Positions 26,825-41,800 of a stretch of 64,000 nt of DNA are shown piece after piece (position 1 is the stretch's first letter; each line of letters starts with the position of its first letter). Source of the DNA: Litoribrevibacter euphylliae (GTDB lineage: Bacteria > Pseudomonadota > Gammaproteobacteria > Pseudomonadales > Litoribrevibacteraceae); contig NZ_JBHRSZ010000007.1 in NCBI RefSeq assembly GCF_042646085.1, positions 372,001-436,000 of the forward strand, in the 5' to 3' direction. Both the position numbers and the translations under genes were made by a program. The notes under the pieces are model-generated. The model was not told the origin of the DNA, ran no database searches, and saw only the letters and a program-made list of their open reading frames with translations.

Positions 26825-29800
26825 ATGGCTAAGAATAAAAAGCAGTCTAAGAAGATTGCTAGCAAGTCTGTTGACTTAAAAAACGACATTGATTTAAACC
26901 TGGATCAGCAAGACGACGCGGGTAAACAGCGACGAAAACGGGTTCAACTGGAAGCGTTGGAGCCCAGGATTCTATTATCTGCGGATCTCGGTATACCAAT
27001 GCCGTTAGATGACGACACAGGGCAGTATGTAGCCCCGGAAGAGTTGATCATCGAAACCGACGTCCAATTGCCCGAAGACGATTCTCGGTTGATTATTGAG
27101 GATCTGGATCAAGACATTGTGGTGCCGGAATCGATTTCGAGTTTGGTGGATCAGTCTTTTGATGATGCTCAGGCCTTCACCAGTACACAAGATACTCCGC
27201 CATCTGAGTCTGATACTCAACAAGCTAATTCCTCCGATGATTCCATAACTGAAGACTCCGCTCAAAATTCCCCAGATATTCCCCCGCAAGCCGCAACTCA
27301 AACCCCCGATGAGTTACTTCAACAACAGTTAGCCTACCAGTTAATACAACAATCTGCGGCCTCCCCAGCAGCGGATGCTTCATCTGTTCCCCCGCAGGTG
27401 ATCGTGGTCGATAGCTCTGTAGAAGATTACGTTGACCTGATTAAAAACGCGCTGTTGTCGATGGGCTTTGACTCTGCAGCTGCCACTGTTCCCACCCCCG
27501 AAGCAGGCAGCACAGAGAACGCAGCGTTCAGCGAGTCCGATTGGAGCGCTTTTGAACATCACTTTGATGCCACACCACAGCAGAGCTTTGCCATTCAAGG
27601 GCAAGCGGTCAGTGTTCATGTAATTGGTGGAGAGCAGGATGGCCTCGATCAGTTGAGCGATATTCTGGCCAGCTATGAAGGTTTGGCGGCTGTTCACCTC
27701 TTATCTCACGGTAAGGCAGGACAATTGCGTCTTGGTAATACCAATGTCTCGACCTCCGAGCTGAATCGTCGTCAAAGCCAAGTGAAGGCTTGGGGTGAAT
27801 CATTGACCGATCAGGGCGATATTTACCTATACGGTTGTGACGTGGCTAATGGGGCATCAGGCATCGAATTTGTTGATGCTCTGGCGTCGCTGACCTCAGC
27901 GGATGTGGCTGCTTCTAACGATTTAACCGGTGCCGATGGTGACTGGGCGTTGGAGTATCAAACCGGCTCCACCGAGCATCAATTAGATCAGCGTCAGTTG
28001 GCGGCGTATCTCCATAACTTGGATGCAACCACTGATATTTCATCGGCGATCACTGCGTTATCCAGTTTGGTTAATAACATCCCCAGTGACTTAGCTTTGT
28101 TGGGCGACAGTTTTGGTGGTTCTGTTGACTTGAGCGCGATGAGCTCCGAGGTACAGGATTTGTTCACCTCTGGCCTAACCGAAGCGTTAAATGGCGCGCA
28201 ACTCTCAGGTTGGATTTCAGGGTTGGCGGATCAGACCGTGGGCGGTTTGGCGTCAGAGCTGCAAAGTCAGTTAAACAGTTTATTTGCGGCCGGAGAAACC
28301 CCGTTCACCGTCGTCGGTGATACTAATGCTGACGGCTTCCTTACCTTAGATTTTGATTTCGCCGTAGAGCGTGTGTTGGGGCTGACGGACGTACTGACGG
28401 ATGATGCATTGGCGTCGCTCAATCAGATTTTGTCTGAAATTACCGGTGCCGACAGTGCCGGTTCGACCTTACCGGACGAAGCTAAAAAGCTGCTGGAAGA
28501 CATCTTTGGGGTTGCCGCAGATTCGACCCTTGAGTTTAGTCTCAGCGAGACTCTTGAGATTTTAATGGCCGTGAAGGTGGATGCGGCCTTTAGTCTTACT
28601 TTGGGTGGAATTGATTTGTCGGATGGCACTGGCACAGGCTCGGTGCTATTGAATGTGTCCAACATGACCGCCGAAGCCGAGTTGCGGGCCAATAATCTTG
28701 GCTTTGAATTATCGGAAGTACCAAACGGTGGTACGGCCTCGCCACTGTACAGTTTTTCTGGGGGGGCATTTGTCGCTGGTATTGCTGCTTCAGCACAGTT
28801 TGCTGCCGACATTGATTTGGTGGCGACGCTGCCTGCGAACGCCTTTGACTGGTCAATCTCGGGCGACTCTTTCAATCTGAGTCTGCCGTTTGATGTATCA
28901 AACTTACCGTCAGGGATCACCACCGCGTTGGCGGATGTCTTGCCTGTTGGGCAGAACCTGTTTGATTGGATCATGCCCGTGGTGTCTTTGACGGGAACGA
29001 ACGACGGTTCTGGCTTCAGTTTTGATGGTCTGAGCATGGATCTTGGGCTAACCAGTGATTTTGTCACGGATCTGTCTGCGCTTTATGGCAATTTGGATAA
29101 CCAGATTGCGGATTGGGTCGGTCAACTGACTGGGACGGACTTGCCGTTCGATGTCTCACAGCTGATTGACACCATCAAAGGGTTATTACCCGACATTCCC
29201 GGCCTTTTGGAAGGGTTCTATGCGCTCAAGTACAACATTTTTGATCTAAACCATCAGAGTAATAACAGCGCTAATCATACCTTCCTAAGCGATTTGGCTG
29301 GCTGGCTGAATACTGCGAATGGCTCCAGTTTAGTGAGCTTTGATTTAGATACGGATTTGGCGGCGTTACAAACTTGGCTTGGTAACTTCTACGGCATAGA
29401 TCTATCGATGTCTGCCGCTGAATTCCGTGCCAGCTTACCGAGTTACAGTCTTGAGTTTTATCGTCTCTTCGAACACGGCAAGAGTTTTGATTTTGAGGGC
29501 TGGTTTAGAGGGTTAGATGTCTCTGTTCTTGACGCTTTTGCCGTTGAGCTCGGCGCAGGATCAACGCCTGCGTCGGAATCTGAGTGGCTTTCTGCTCTGG
29601 AAACAGCACTCAATGCTCGTTTTAACATGTCGCTGGATTTCTCTGGCTTCACGGCACTGAGTGACTTGGGTGCTGATCTGAATATTTATCTGCATCGGCT
29701 CTCGGTGGAGTTCGGTGAGGGCTCCAACGGTAATGGCTTTGAGCTTCCTCAGATAGACATTAACTTTGACGCCATTGCATCGAATTTGGCATCGATCTTT

Positions 29801-32800
29801 GATTGGGCAAGTGTGCCAACCTCCTTGGATGAATTACGGGGCTTGACCTTCCCGCAGTTCAGTTTACCGAATCTGTCAGGTACGCCATCTTCTGGCAGTA
29901 ATGGACTCAATGTAGGTGATTTGTTCGGTGGTTTGCCTTCGCTTTCCGGATTCTTCGAGTATCTGGGCAATCTGTCGATGCCGAGTTTCTCGTTACCTGG
30001 TGGCGGTTCCTCCGCTGATTCATCAGGCACAGGCAGCGGTGCAGGCTTTAACTTCAGCTTTGATAATCCGTTTGCTGGCGGTGTTTCGCTGGATGCGATC
30101 AAGAATTTCTTCGATCAGGACATTGCCTTCACTATCAATATCAACCCGGTGATTGATACGCAAGACATCGTTGATGCCAAAGCGGCTTTAACGACGTTAT
30201 TTAATGATCTTAATACCAAGATCACCGACATTGAAGCCAGCTTGAGCGGGGCCGAATTAGCCACACTGGAAACGGTGAAAGCCTCGGTTGAGGATGCCAT
30301 TTCTCAGACGGCTACTTTGTTATTGAATACCTTGTTGGGTGGTTTCAGTCAGGTTGATGCGCTGAAAGCGGAATTCGATCAACTGGTGTCTGACTATACG
30401 TCGCCAATTACCGACATTATTGGTGAGGCAGATCCATCAACGGCTTTGGCGGAGATGGATAGCTTTATGTCGGGGGTGAATACCGACATCAGTGATCTGG
30501 TAAGTGAATATGCATCTCAGGCGAGCGATGTTGTTCAGGCCTTGTTTGATCTGATTGAAGGTCAATCGGAAGGTATCTTCTCTCAGTTGCAAGGCATTGA
30601 TTTTCCAACCTTGCCTGATCTCTCGGATCTTGATTTAGGGCCATTGGAAGAGGGTCTGCGAGTGGTGGCTGAGCTGCTGCTTAATATGGATGTGAATCTG
30701 AATTTTGCCAAAATCTTTGATGGGGATGCCACCACCGATGGTTTCTCGACTGAGCTGCATGAGTTAGAGATCCATGCTCAAGTGGAAGGTCTGGATCTGA
30801 ATGCCGGGCCGATTGCGCTTGAAGATGCGGCATTGCGCTTTGATTTAGTCCGAGCCGATGGCTTTACCCAAGTAGGCTTTGGCACGGATTTACCGTTCGA
30901 TTTGTCCGCCTTGGATATCAGTGGCTTTGATTTGTCGACCTTTGGCAGTCCGGTGATTTCATTGGCTGCGGACGACCTAAGTCAAAGCCAAACCTGGGCC
31001 GCAAGTGTTGATCTACTGATCACCGATGAACTTCGAAATGCGGTGAGCAGCGCATTCAACAGTCTAACGGGCGTTAGCATTAATGGTGGCGATCCGAGCA
31101 GTTTGGGGCTGCCTGTTGATTTATCCGCGCTGGGCGATGCGGTGCCTGATTTCCTCACCGATTTTCTAACTCAGCTTGAGAGCGTCTTCGATTTCGACTT
31201 AATGAAGTCGTACGCCGACGTTTACTTCGCGGTATTGGATGTGCAAGCAGCGGCGGATGCCGACGCAGCCTACACTGGTTTACTGGCGGACACGGTTACA
31301 GCAGATACGTTGGCGAGTATTTTGGGTATTGAGCTGCCGAGCTCCTACCAAGAATTTGCCAATTACTGGACGGCGAAAGTGGGTAGCTTGCCGACCGTCA
31401 CCAACTTGATGACCTTTTTACAGTCGGCGTTAGCGGAAGCCTTTGGCTACAGTGCGAATGCTGGCCCTATTGCGATTTCTGCCGATTACGATGCTGAAGC
31501 CCAAGAGCTGTTCCTGGATTTTGATTTGAACCTGGAACAAGTAATCAGTGAAAATTTTGACGATCCGGCGGACTTTGCTGCGTTATTCGCTGATCTTGAA
31601 GCTAAAATTCAGGAACTTGCAAGTTCAGGTGGCGATTCACTGGCTGCCGTCGAGAGTATTCTTGAAACCTTAGGCGTTGACCTTAACAGCTTTGATATTG
31701 GTAATGATTTCACCTTGCCGTTTGATTTGGCCCTGGATCTGAAACTGGTAGGTACTCTGGATGCCGGCGTTCGAGTCGGGATGGAGTTAGCCGATCTGCT
31801 CTCGGGGGCCATTTCGGATCTGGGCACTGACGATATCTTTATCGAGCTCAAAGAAACCAAAGCTGCTATTGCTGCCAATATCAGTGATTTGGTGGCGGAA
31901 TTACCGTTTGGTCTGGCTACCAATCCGTCTGTGGTAGGTGGTGTACTGAGTGTTGCCGGTGAACTATCGGCGGCGCTTACCGGCGGTCGTGTCTACCTCA
32001 ACGAGATTTTGGCTGACATTAATAATTTCGATCTCAGTTGGGACAGTGATTATAACTTTGGTCTGAGTCTGCCGTTCGATACTGCTTTTGTGGATACGTT
32101 GTTGGCCGACTTAAGTGTTGATTTGCCGGCAGGAATTACGCTGGGCGACTGGATCTTGCCGGTGTTTAGCTTCACTGGCAGCGAAACAAATGGCACCGAC
32201 GTATCGTTGGATATGGGCATTACCCGTGCCTTCTGGGATACCTTGGTTGGTCTGTTTGACGATCTTGGCAATAACCTTAATGGCTATGTTGGAGATTTGT
32301 TCAACGTCGATCCGGCCGATTTACCGATCGACATCAACGACATCATGAACGCGCTGGAAGGCATTTTGCCAGACCTTCCGGGCATGCTGCAGGGGTACTT
32401 CGCGCTCAACTTTAATATCTTCGATAACGGCTTTAATGGTTTTGCCGATGACGGAGAAAATTACTTCCTCACCTTGCTGGGTGATTGGTTGTCACTCGGT
32501 GGTCAGTTTGAATTTGCGAACGACGTTCACATAGCGTCGTTGGGTAATCTTCTGAACAATCTATATGACTTACGCATCGACTTATCAACACCGCAAGCGA
32601 TTGAGACTTTCCGAGGTAAGTTACCGCAATACAGTTTGGAATTATTCCGTCTGTTCAAGAGCTTTGGTTCACCAAGTGATGACAGCAGCGCGTCCGGTTT
32701 CGATTGGTCTGCGGCCGCCAGTCTGGAATGGCTCGATGGCGTTTTGGCGCTGGGGGCGAACTTTGATATTTCGGATCTGGCAATTGATGGCGATGTTTAT

Positions 32801-35800
32801 CAGTTGGGGGCTTGGCTCAACAGTAAGTTCAGTCTTGATATTGATCTCAGTGATCTCTCTGCCGTGTCTGCGCAATTCCAGGCCGGTGATTTTGATGTGT
32901 ATCTGTTGCCGTTGTTTGCTCAATCAAGCTGGGGCATTGATCTTGATTTCGACATCAGCGGTTTGCTTGGGTCTCTAAGCAACCTACTGCAGTTGCCTGA
33001 CGTGGCCACTGATTTTGACAGCATCCGTAGCCAAATTTTCAGCGGCTTCGATATTAATGTACCGGACGGATTAGGCGGTAACGTCAATATTGGCAATCCG
33101 TTCAATGGCTTACCAAGCCTGAAGTCGATGTTTAATTTCCTTGGCAATCTGTCGATGCCGAGTTTCGGTGGCGCTGAATCCAGCGATTCGTCGGCCAGTA
33201 AAGGCTTCTCGCTGAGCATCAGTAATCCATTCCAGGGCAGCCTGTCGATGGATTCGTTGAAGGATTTCTTCAATCAAGACATCAACTTCACCATCGATAT
33301 TAATCCGGTCATTGATACGCAGGAAATCGTCGAAGCCAAACAAGTGCTGGGGGATTTATTTGATCAGATCAATACCACCACTGCGGCATTAGAAAGCTTC
33401 CTGAGTGATGGCGGTCGGTTAGGCGAACTGGATGCCGACCTGCAATCCTTGCTGCAAAACATCGATACCATGGCTGAAGGCTGGCTGGATCAATTGAGTC
33501 AGATCTTCCTGACTACCATTACCTCCGGTTTCAGTAATCTCGATGATGTGAAAGCGGCCTTCCTGAACATAGTGACTGGCTATGTGGGACAATTCGACAG
33601 TCTCACCAATAACCTGTTGGGCTTGGATTTGGGCGCGGCGGATGTCACCAGTGAGTTGCTGAATAGTGAGGTCGGCAAGCTGGAAACGTTGTTGGATGGC
33701 GTGAGCGCTGACATGAACCAAATCGTCACCGACTTTACCTCGGGTGCCGATGATATGGTTCAGGCGGTGATCGACCTGATTGGTGAGCAAGCGGCCGGTT
33801 TGCTGGATTCGCTGGAAGACATCAATTTCCCTGAGTTACCGGATTTAAACAGCATTTCATTAGGGCCTTTGGAAGATGGCTTGCGTGTGGTCGCCGAATT
33901 GCTGTTGAACATGGACGTGTCCATCAATCTTGCGAAGATTTTTGATAATGACGCTACAACCGATGGCTTTGCTACGGACCTGCATGAGCTGGGAGCCAAG
34001 GCGCGTGTTGAAGGCTTGGATTTTGAAGTGCCGCTTGGGCCGATTACGGCGGGTATGCAGGACGCTTCGTTCAATATTGAATTCCTACGCGAAGAGGGCT
34101 CTAACTCCGCCGCTTTCGACGTGTATTTACCGTTGACGTTTGAAGTCAATGGCAGTTTTGATCTTGAAGAGTATGGTCTGCCGATTTTAAGAGTCTCAGG
34201 CACTGAGCTTCTGACTCCGGATGCAAGCTATGCTGGCAGTATTGATGTCTTACCGAACGTCACCTTCATCAATCAGTTGGTGGATTTGCTGCAAGGTCAA
34301 TCGCAACCGGATGTGGGGTCGAGCTTTGATTTGGGTATCGACTTCTCCGGCATCGATCTAGGCGAAGGCTTTGATAGCATCGTTGGGCCATTGGCCGATA
34401 TGGTCGATGACATGTTGAATGTCTCGACCATTCTGCAGAGTTTTGAAGATTTCTTCGATCTGTATCAGGCGTTAGATCTGTTTGCGCAAATGGCAGAAGA
34501 CGGCTTTGCCGTTCCGACGGATGCAACGGAATTTGCCGAGTTTGTGGCGCTTTATGGCAGTGCCATTGTTCGAGTGAACAACGAAGCCGACCCTGCTAAC
34601 AGCCTGGATATTAATAATACCGATGCCAATGAGCTTAGCAGTGCGCTCAATGGGTTTGATTTGGATGCATTAACTGAGGCCTTTGCAGATACCTTTAACG
34701 CCTTCTTTGACAGCATTCCGGAGACCTTGGAAGGCATTGCTGAAAGCATCTACAGCAGCTTTGGTAATCTGCCAACCTTGAGCAATATGCTGGCCTACAG
34801 TTCCAGCTATCTGACCTATGTGTTGGATCATTCCGATGCGCCAATCCGTATCTTTGCCAATTTCGATACTGAAACGCAAGAAATCATCTTCAGTGCACAG
34901 ATCAATTACGCCGCTATTTTCGAAGGTATTTTTGATCCGGTCGAATTGTATGATGCGGTGACCGGAGCCTTGGACGGTATCACTGAAAATGCCTTGTTCC
35001 AGCAATACTTCGGCAGTGTTGATCTTGATTTACCAACCCTTGATCCGGCTTCAATTCCGGCAGAGATTCAAAACTTCCTGGATGACTTCTTCTTAGCGGC
35101 TCAACTGGAATCCGAGTTCAGCTTTGGAATTGGTTTATCCGACTTGTCCAACCTTGGTTTGGACGACGTGTTTGTCTCAGTGGATGAGTTCCAGGCAACA
35201 CTGACGCTAGGCAATAACGATCTGGTGTTGGAAATCCCGCTAGGCGATGGTAACAGCTTTGGTGTGTTCAACGGTTCCTTGGATGTCACTGGTGAATTGG
35301 GGCTCGAACTGGCCAATGCCGATGCTCAAACGGGTCGAGTTACTCTCGATCAAGCCAATGCGCTGGCGTTCAACAAAGACTACAACCTGAGTCTCGATGC
35401 GACCCTGCCAATTGATGTCACCATTGGTGATATTGGCTCGCTCAGTGATTTGGGCACGCCGGTGATTTTGCTCAATGACCCAGAGTTGTTGAGTGATGAA
35501 CAGCCAACACTGAACTTTGATTCCTTTGAGGTCAGTCTCGATTTTGAAATCGGCGACGGTCTTCAGGATGCCATTGTCGATGTGCTGGATAAAGCACAGC
35601 AAGGTCTGGACGGCCTGCGTGACATCATTGCCGGGATCAACATTGATATTCCGGGGACCGACTTCGAAACCGAGCTTCTGCAAAGTTTTGATGATGCCTT
35701 AGCGCAATTGAACCTCAAGGCTACGGCGGAAAATTACTTTGCGCTGTTGCAGGCGATGAGTTACGACTTTGAAACGCCTGAAGCGCTGACTTCGTTGGGT

Positions 35801-38800
35801 AATATCCTGAGTTTAGGCGGTGATTTTGATTTTACCGATGTGAGTCTGAGCGGCCATCTGGCGCAATTAGCAGAGAAGCTCAATTTCGATTTCGGTTTAG
35901 ACATTGATGTTTCTAGCGTCGATGCCATTCAGCTGTTCAAAACTCAATTACCAAGCTATGCGTTGGAAATGTACAGCTTGGTCAGTGTCGATTTAGGCAG
36001 CTTGCCAGATTTCAACATTGCCGACTTCCTGGATGAACTGAAATACGGGTTGGGCATTGACGATGTTAATGCCACCTTGGATGACATTCGTGGTGAAGTA
36101 GAAAGCTTCCTGCGCAGCTTGCCAACGCTGCAAGGGCTGTTGAATTACCTCAGTTCGATTAAGTTACCGTCGCTGGAAGGTTCTGTTGATGCCGGGCCGT
36201 TTAGCTTCTCCGGTGGCTTTGATGCCGATACCAAAGAACTCTACTTTGATTTCTCACTGACTCCGGGTTTCACCAAGTCGCTTGATGATCTAGTGACCTT
36301 GTTTAATGAGTTTGCCGGTTCTCTTGGCGGCTCAGACATTCTGGATCAGCTGTTCGATTCGCTTGGTAGTCTGGGTGTGACTGAAGACGACTTTGCTTCT
36401 CTTGGAAATATTGAATTATTTGCCAATGCCAATATTTCACTGGGCGCGGTACTGGATTTATCGACCATCGATTTGAGGAATCCGGGGGCCATTGATACCG
36501 ACAATCTTGCTTTTATCCGATTGGATGATGTGAGCTTTGATGCCGGTCTGGTGGGTGACGGTATCGACTTTACGATGGGCGATCCGTCGTCAGTAGAAAT
36601 TGGTGTTGATGATGCAAGCATTGCCGTATTGGTGTCCGCTGAATTGGATGAAGATCCTGCGGCAGACTTGTCGGCGATTACCAGTGAAGGCCGTATTCTG
36701 GCCGATGAAGCCAATGCTGAAGGCGTTCGTATCAGCTTCAGTGACATTACCAGTCTGAAAGATTACCTCGATATCGTATTAAGTGGCTCGTTAGAAGCGG
36801 TATTGCCGTTGACGACCACCATTGCCGGTTTCAACGTAACCAACTATGCGGCGCCGACCTTACGTTTCACAGATGACAATGTCTTTGAAAAAGCGGCGCC
36901 AACCTCGGGCAGTACTTTTGACCCGGCGATGCAGCTGGACGTTGAAATGGATCTCGATGAATTGCTGCTGCAACCGCTGGAAGATCTGATCGCCACCATT
37001 TTGCCTGAAGAAGCAACCAGCCCGGATCACTTCACGAACTTTGATATTCCGTTCCTTGATCAGAGTATTCAGGATTTAACCGGGATTCGAGGTTATCTAG
37101 AGGCGCTGTTTGCCAGTATCGACCGCGATAATTTTGCCAACTTTGGTATTGAGATCATTGCCGACTCAACGGCACCGAACGGCATCATCATTCAATTGAA
37201 TGACGCCGGTGAAGCCATTCTCGATCAGCTGGAAGACGCCATCGAAAGTGCCTTTAATTTTGCCGAAGATGCGATGAGCTTCGTCTTCGAAAACGGTCAG
37301 TTCAGTGTCGATCTGGTTCAGGACTATGCACTGGATAGCAGTTTCAACTTTGGCTTCGACGATGCCGATCTCGATGCGTTCTTACCGGCAGGTATCGGTG
37401 ATTTCTTCGATCTGGAAACCAGCGCCGACTTTGTCATCGACGGGGTCGCTCAGTTCGTGCTCGACTTTGACGTCAATCTCTTTGGGGCTGATGTCAGCGC
37501 ACCAGGCTTTGTGATGAACGAAGGCACGGGTGTGAATGTGTCTTTCGATAAGCTGGGTGTGGATGATTTGGATGTGCTCACCGCCATCCGAGTCGGTTTA
37601 CCGGCAGGTTTCGACGCTATTTTGGATCTGCTACCAGATGACATCAAAGACACGGTTTATGACGAAGCTACCAATGAACTTAAAGTTGAATTCAAAGTGG
37701 TGGATGGTTTTGTCGATCTCTCCGACAGCTTCTTCGATTTGACCTATGGTAATGCCGGCTTTATTGCCGATTACGGTTTGGGCTTCGACTTTGCTCTGCC
37801 TCTGTATTTCTCCGATGACATCAAAGTCACGGAATTCCTCGTCAATGTAAAAGATCAGACCGAGAAAACCATTCAGTTGGCCGGTGGTGGTTTGAGCTTA
37901 AGCGATCTGAACATAGACATTCCGTCCGCTACCGATATCAAAGACGATCTGATCAACAGCGCTAAATTGTTCGTGTTGATGAATGCGCCGGAGCTGATGA
38001 CTGACGGTATTGTCGGCTTCTTCGAAGGCATGGCGTCGATGACTGGCGGCAACGCCTTAACCGGTCTGCCAATTATTGGTGATGAATTGTCGGCGGTCAG
38101 TCAACGCTTTACCGATATTGCGAACGATATCGAAACCACCATGAATGGCATTTTAGGCAAAGGTGGTGATGAATCGGGTGAAGTGAAAACCACGCTTGAC
38201 CTGTTGGTTGAAGGCTTGGAGTATCTCTTTGCACAAATGCAATCGGTGGATATTGATCCGTCTGCCGACCGTTTCCGCCCGTTGGTGGAAAACTTCGAAG
38301 TCATTGTTAATGAAGCCGCCTTTGAAAACGGTCAGGTGTCTCTGGACTTCGTCATCGACGGCATGCTGTTCGATGAGTTGATTCCAATTGATTTTGGTGC
38401 CGCGTTGCCGGGCATGGGGCTGGATATCGAGTCGGATATTCTGGCACAACTGGCATGGCAATTAGGGCTGGGCTTCGGGGTCGATCTTAATCAGAACGAT
38501 TTCTTCTTAACCACGCAGCGTGATAAAGCCGATGGCACCACTGTCTTCAATGAATTGGAGATGAATTTAACGCTTGGCCTGCCTGAACTGGAAGGTGAGG
38601 CGTGGTTGAGCTTCCTGCGCGCACACATTGAAGGTGTGGAAGGCGAAAATGCCATCGCGCTCACCGCCGATCTGGTGGTGGATCTGCAAGATTCCAACAG
38701 CACGTTAGACCCTCAAGACGGTGTTGATGATGGCTATTTGAACCTGGGTGAGATGAAAGGTCATAGCTTCGTAAACGATTTTGTTTACGCGACGTTGACC

Positions 38801-41800
38801 GGAGCGGCCGATGCCAATTTGATGGGCGTGATGGGATTAGGCGATTATGATTCCAGCACCGGCACCTTTGATGGCGGCTTCTTCCAGGTGGGAACCACTC
38901 TCGACTTCCATCAGGACATCGTCAAAGGCTTTGGTAAAGCCAGTGGCGTTACCGGTGGCAGTAAGTCTCTTGAGTTCATCGATACCTATCTCGACTTGGG
39001 CAGCTTCATTGAAGACTTTGTGGGCCCATTATTGGATACCCTGAAAGACATCACCGATCCGATTGCGCCGTTGGTTGAGCTATTGACCACGGAACTACCG
39101 GTGATTTCTGATCTGGGTGGTCCGGCGACTTTGCTGGATCTGGCGAAAATGCTGGGCAAAGCCGATCCTCGTGTGAAGGCGGTTGTCAAAGTAATCGAAG
39201 CCATTGCCGAGCTGGTCACTGTGATCCAGTCCTTCCCGGATACCAGTGGCGGTCGTTTGTACTTCCCGGATTATGCGGTGAACTTTGGTGGCGATGGCGC
39301 TCCACAGGAAGCGAGCGAAGATGACTTTGCCGACTTCGACTTATCCACAGCCATGGCCAACTCCAACACCGGTGGTAATAACAACCAGGGATCGCAGAAT
39401 TCGCAAAGCTTTATCAACAACTCGTTGACCAAGAAAAAAGCCTCGCTTGAGTTCCCAATCATTAATAACCCGACTTCCATCTTCAATATGTTCATGGGCA
39501 AGGACGTGACCTTGTTCTTGTACAACCTACCGTCTGTCGGTCTGCAGTTTGAATACGATAAGAAGTTCAACGTTGGCGGGCCGCTGGTGGTGGGTCTTGG
39601 TGGTGCCATTGATATCGGTTTCGATCTTGGTGTCGGCCTGGATACCAAAGGCATTCGAGTATTGGTGGATGGCGTTCGTAATGCCATCTCCGGTTCCGGT
39701 GATCAGTTGAATTGGGGGGATGTGGATAACATCCTGTTCGACGGTCTGTTCCTCGATGACCATGTTTATGACAGCACAGGTACGGCTCTGTCGGGCAGTG
39801 CCACTACAGTCGATGAAAAGTACAATGAGTTACACGCGTTCGATCCGTCCAAGAGTAAAGATGAGTATGCGGAGCAGGTAAAAGAGAAAGCCGACAGTAA
39901 CGATATGGTCACTGTCTATGACCTGCCGGAAGCCTGGGCAAGGGTGAATATTGAAGCCTTTGTCGGTGCCGGTATTGCTGGGTTAGTGGAAGTGGGTGTC
40001 TTTGGTGGCATCTTCGCTGAAATTGAGCTGGATTGGGCGGAAAGCATGTTCCAGCTGCAAGGCGGCGATGTGAATAACCAGGAAGGCCTGCGCTCTCAGG
40101 AAGAAGGTTACAAAGACAGTAAGATTCGCATCGAAGAAATGATCGACCGTCTTACTAATTACGACGGACCTCATTGTTTGTTTGATGCTGCGGGTGCGTT
40201 AGAAGCTTACTTAGGCTGGTCGATCTGGGTCGGTATCGATCTCGGCTTCTTAGGTAAAGCGACCATCTATCAGGCTCGTGATGAATTGCTGCGTGTAACG
40301 CTAGCAGAGTTTGATCATCATTGTGCGCCAGTGAAACAACCGTCGGTTGCGCATGTGAATAGTGATGGTCAGTTGGTACTGCACATTGGTGAAAACGCCG
40401 ATGACCGTTATAACCGTCGCAATGAAGTGCCGGGCAACGACGACAAAGAAGATTACAACCCGAACGATGAAGATTTTGCTGATACCGTTCGTGGTACCAG
40501 TTCCAGTATCCCTGCCAGTGTCAAAGTCAGTCAGGTTACAGCCGATGATGGTCTTGATTACATCAAGGTCGAAATGAATGGTGTAACCCAATTCTTCGAA
40601 GCAAGTCAGGTCACCGAAATTATTGGTTTGTCTCAAAGTTTGGCTGATCAAGCCGGTGATACGGTACTGATCCATAAATCTGTCTCCGAAGATATTGATG
40701 TCTTCCTCCGCGGTGGCGATGGTATGGACAGCTTCCGGGTGGACAGCGGCGGTACTGCCTATCTCTTTGGGGGCGCAGGTTCTGATGCCTTGATCGGTGG
40801 TACGGGAACCGACTATCTCTATGGTGGTGCCGGTAATGACGCCATTGTCGGTCAAGATGGCAATGACTTCCTGTACGGTGGTGCCGGTGACGATTCCATC
40901 GATGGTGGCGCCGGTAATGACTTTATGGAAGGTGGCGTTGGCAGTGACAGTCTCAAAGGTGGCGATGGCGATGACTGGGTGTTCGGTTATGGCGATACCA
41001 CAGGTGCTTTCGATGGCGGTGCCAGCCACAACAAAGATTACATTGCCGGGCAGGGCGTCAACAGTGATGGGTTTGCCGTCACTGACATCTTAGGTGGCGC
41101 TGCCAGCAGTGACGGTGGCGATTCCCTGATTGGTGATGGAACTGCCGGTTTTGAAGAGCAATACTGGATTCTCGATGTCTCCGGTAATCGTGTTTCCCAG
41201 GTATTCCTGATTAACCCTCAAGACCCGGACGCCGGACAACAAGAGTTTGAGTTTGATGTCTTTGATGACGCGGCCGTTGCGGAAGAATATACGCTTTCTG
41301 ATCTAACCAGCGGTACCACCAGTAAGTTTGGCTATAAATTGTTCGATGCGGCGGGTAATGTTATCGACACCAGTCTATCCATCGAATTGGTGCAATTCGC
41401 TGTCGATGGCACGGGCAACGACCACCTGTACGGTGGTTATGGCGACGATGAAATTTCTGGCAGTGGCGGAAACGACAGCATCTTTGGTCAAGAAGGCAAT
41501 GACTCCATCAATGGTGGTGCCGGAGTTGATCAGATTTATGGCGGAGCCGGTGCCGATACCATTAACTGGTACGACGGGGACGGTCAGGACTCCGTGGTTG
41601 ATGCCGGTGATTCCACCGGGCCACAACAGCGTTATCAAACCAATGCCGATGGTAGCTTTGTCTTCGACGGTGACGGTAACCTAGTGCTTGAGACGTACAC
41701 AGGTCAGGATCAAGACTTGTTGGTGGTGAACGGCGTGGGTGTGGTGGATGACTACATTCGCATCACCAAGGACTCGAGTTCTGATGCCATCCGTATGGAC

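Noticed and set aside
40301..41029. Minus-strand open frame of 242 codons
   Set aside because: It lies opposite the RTX block; Gly/Asp codon bias removes antisense stops. Its product is low-complexity Ile/Thr/Val with no family resemblance.
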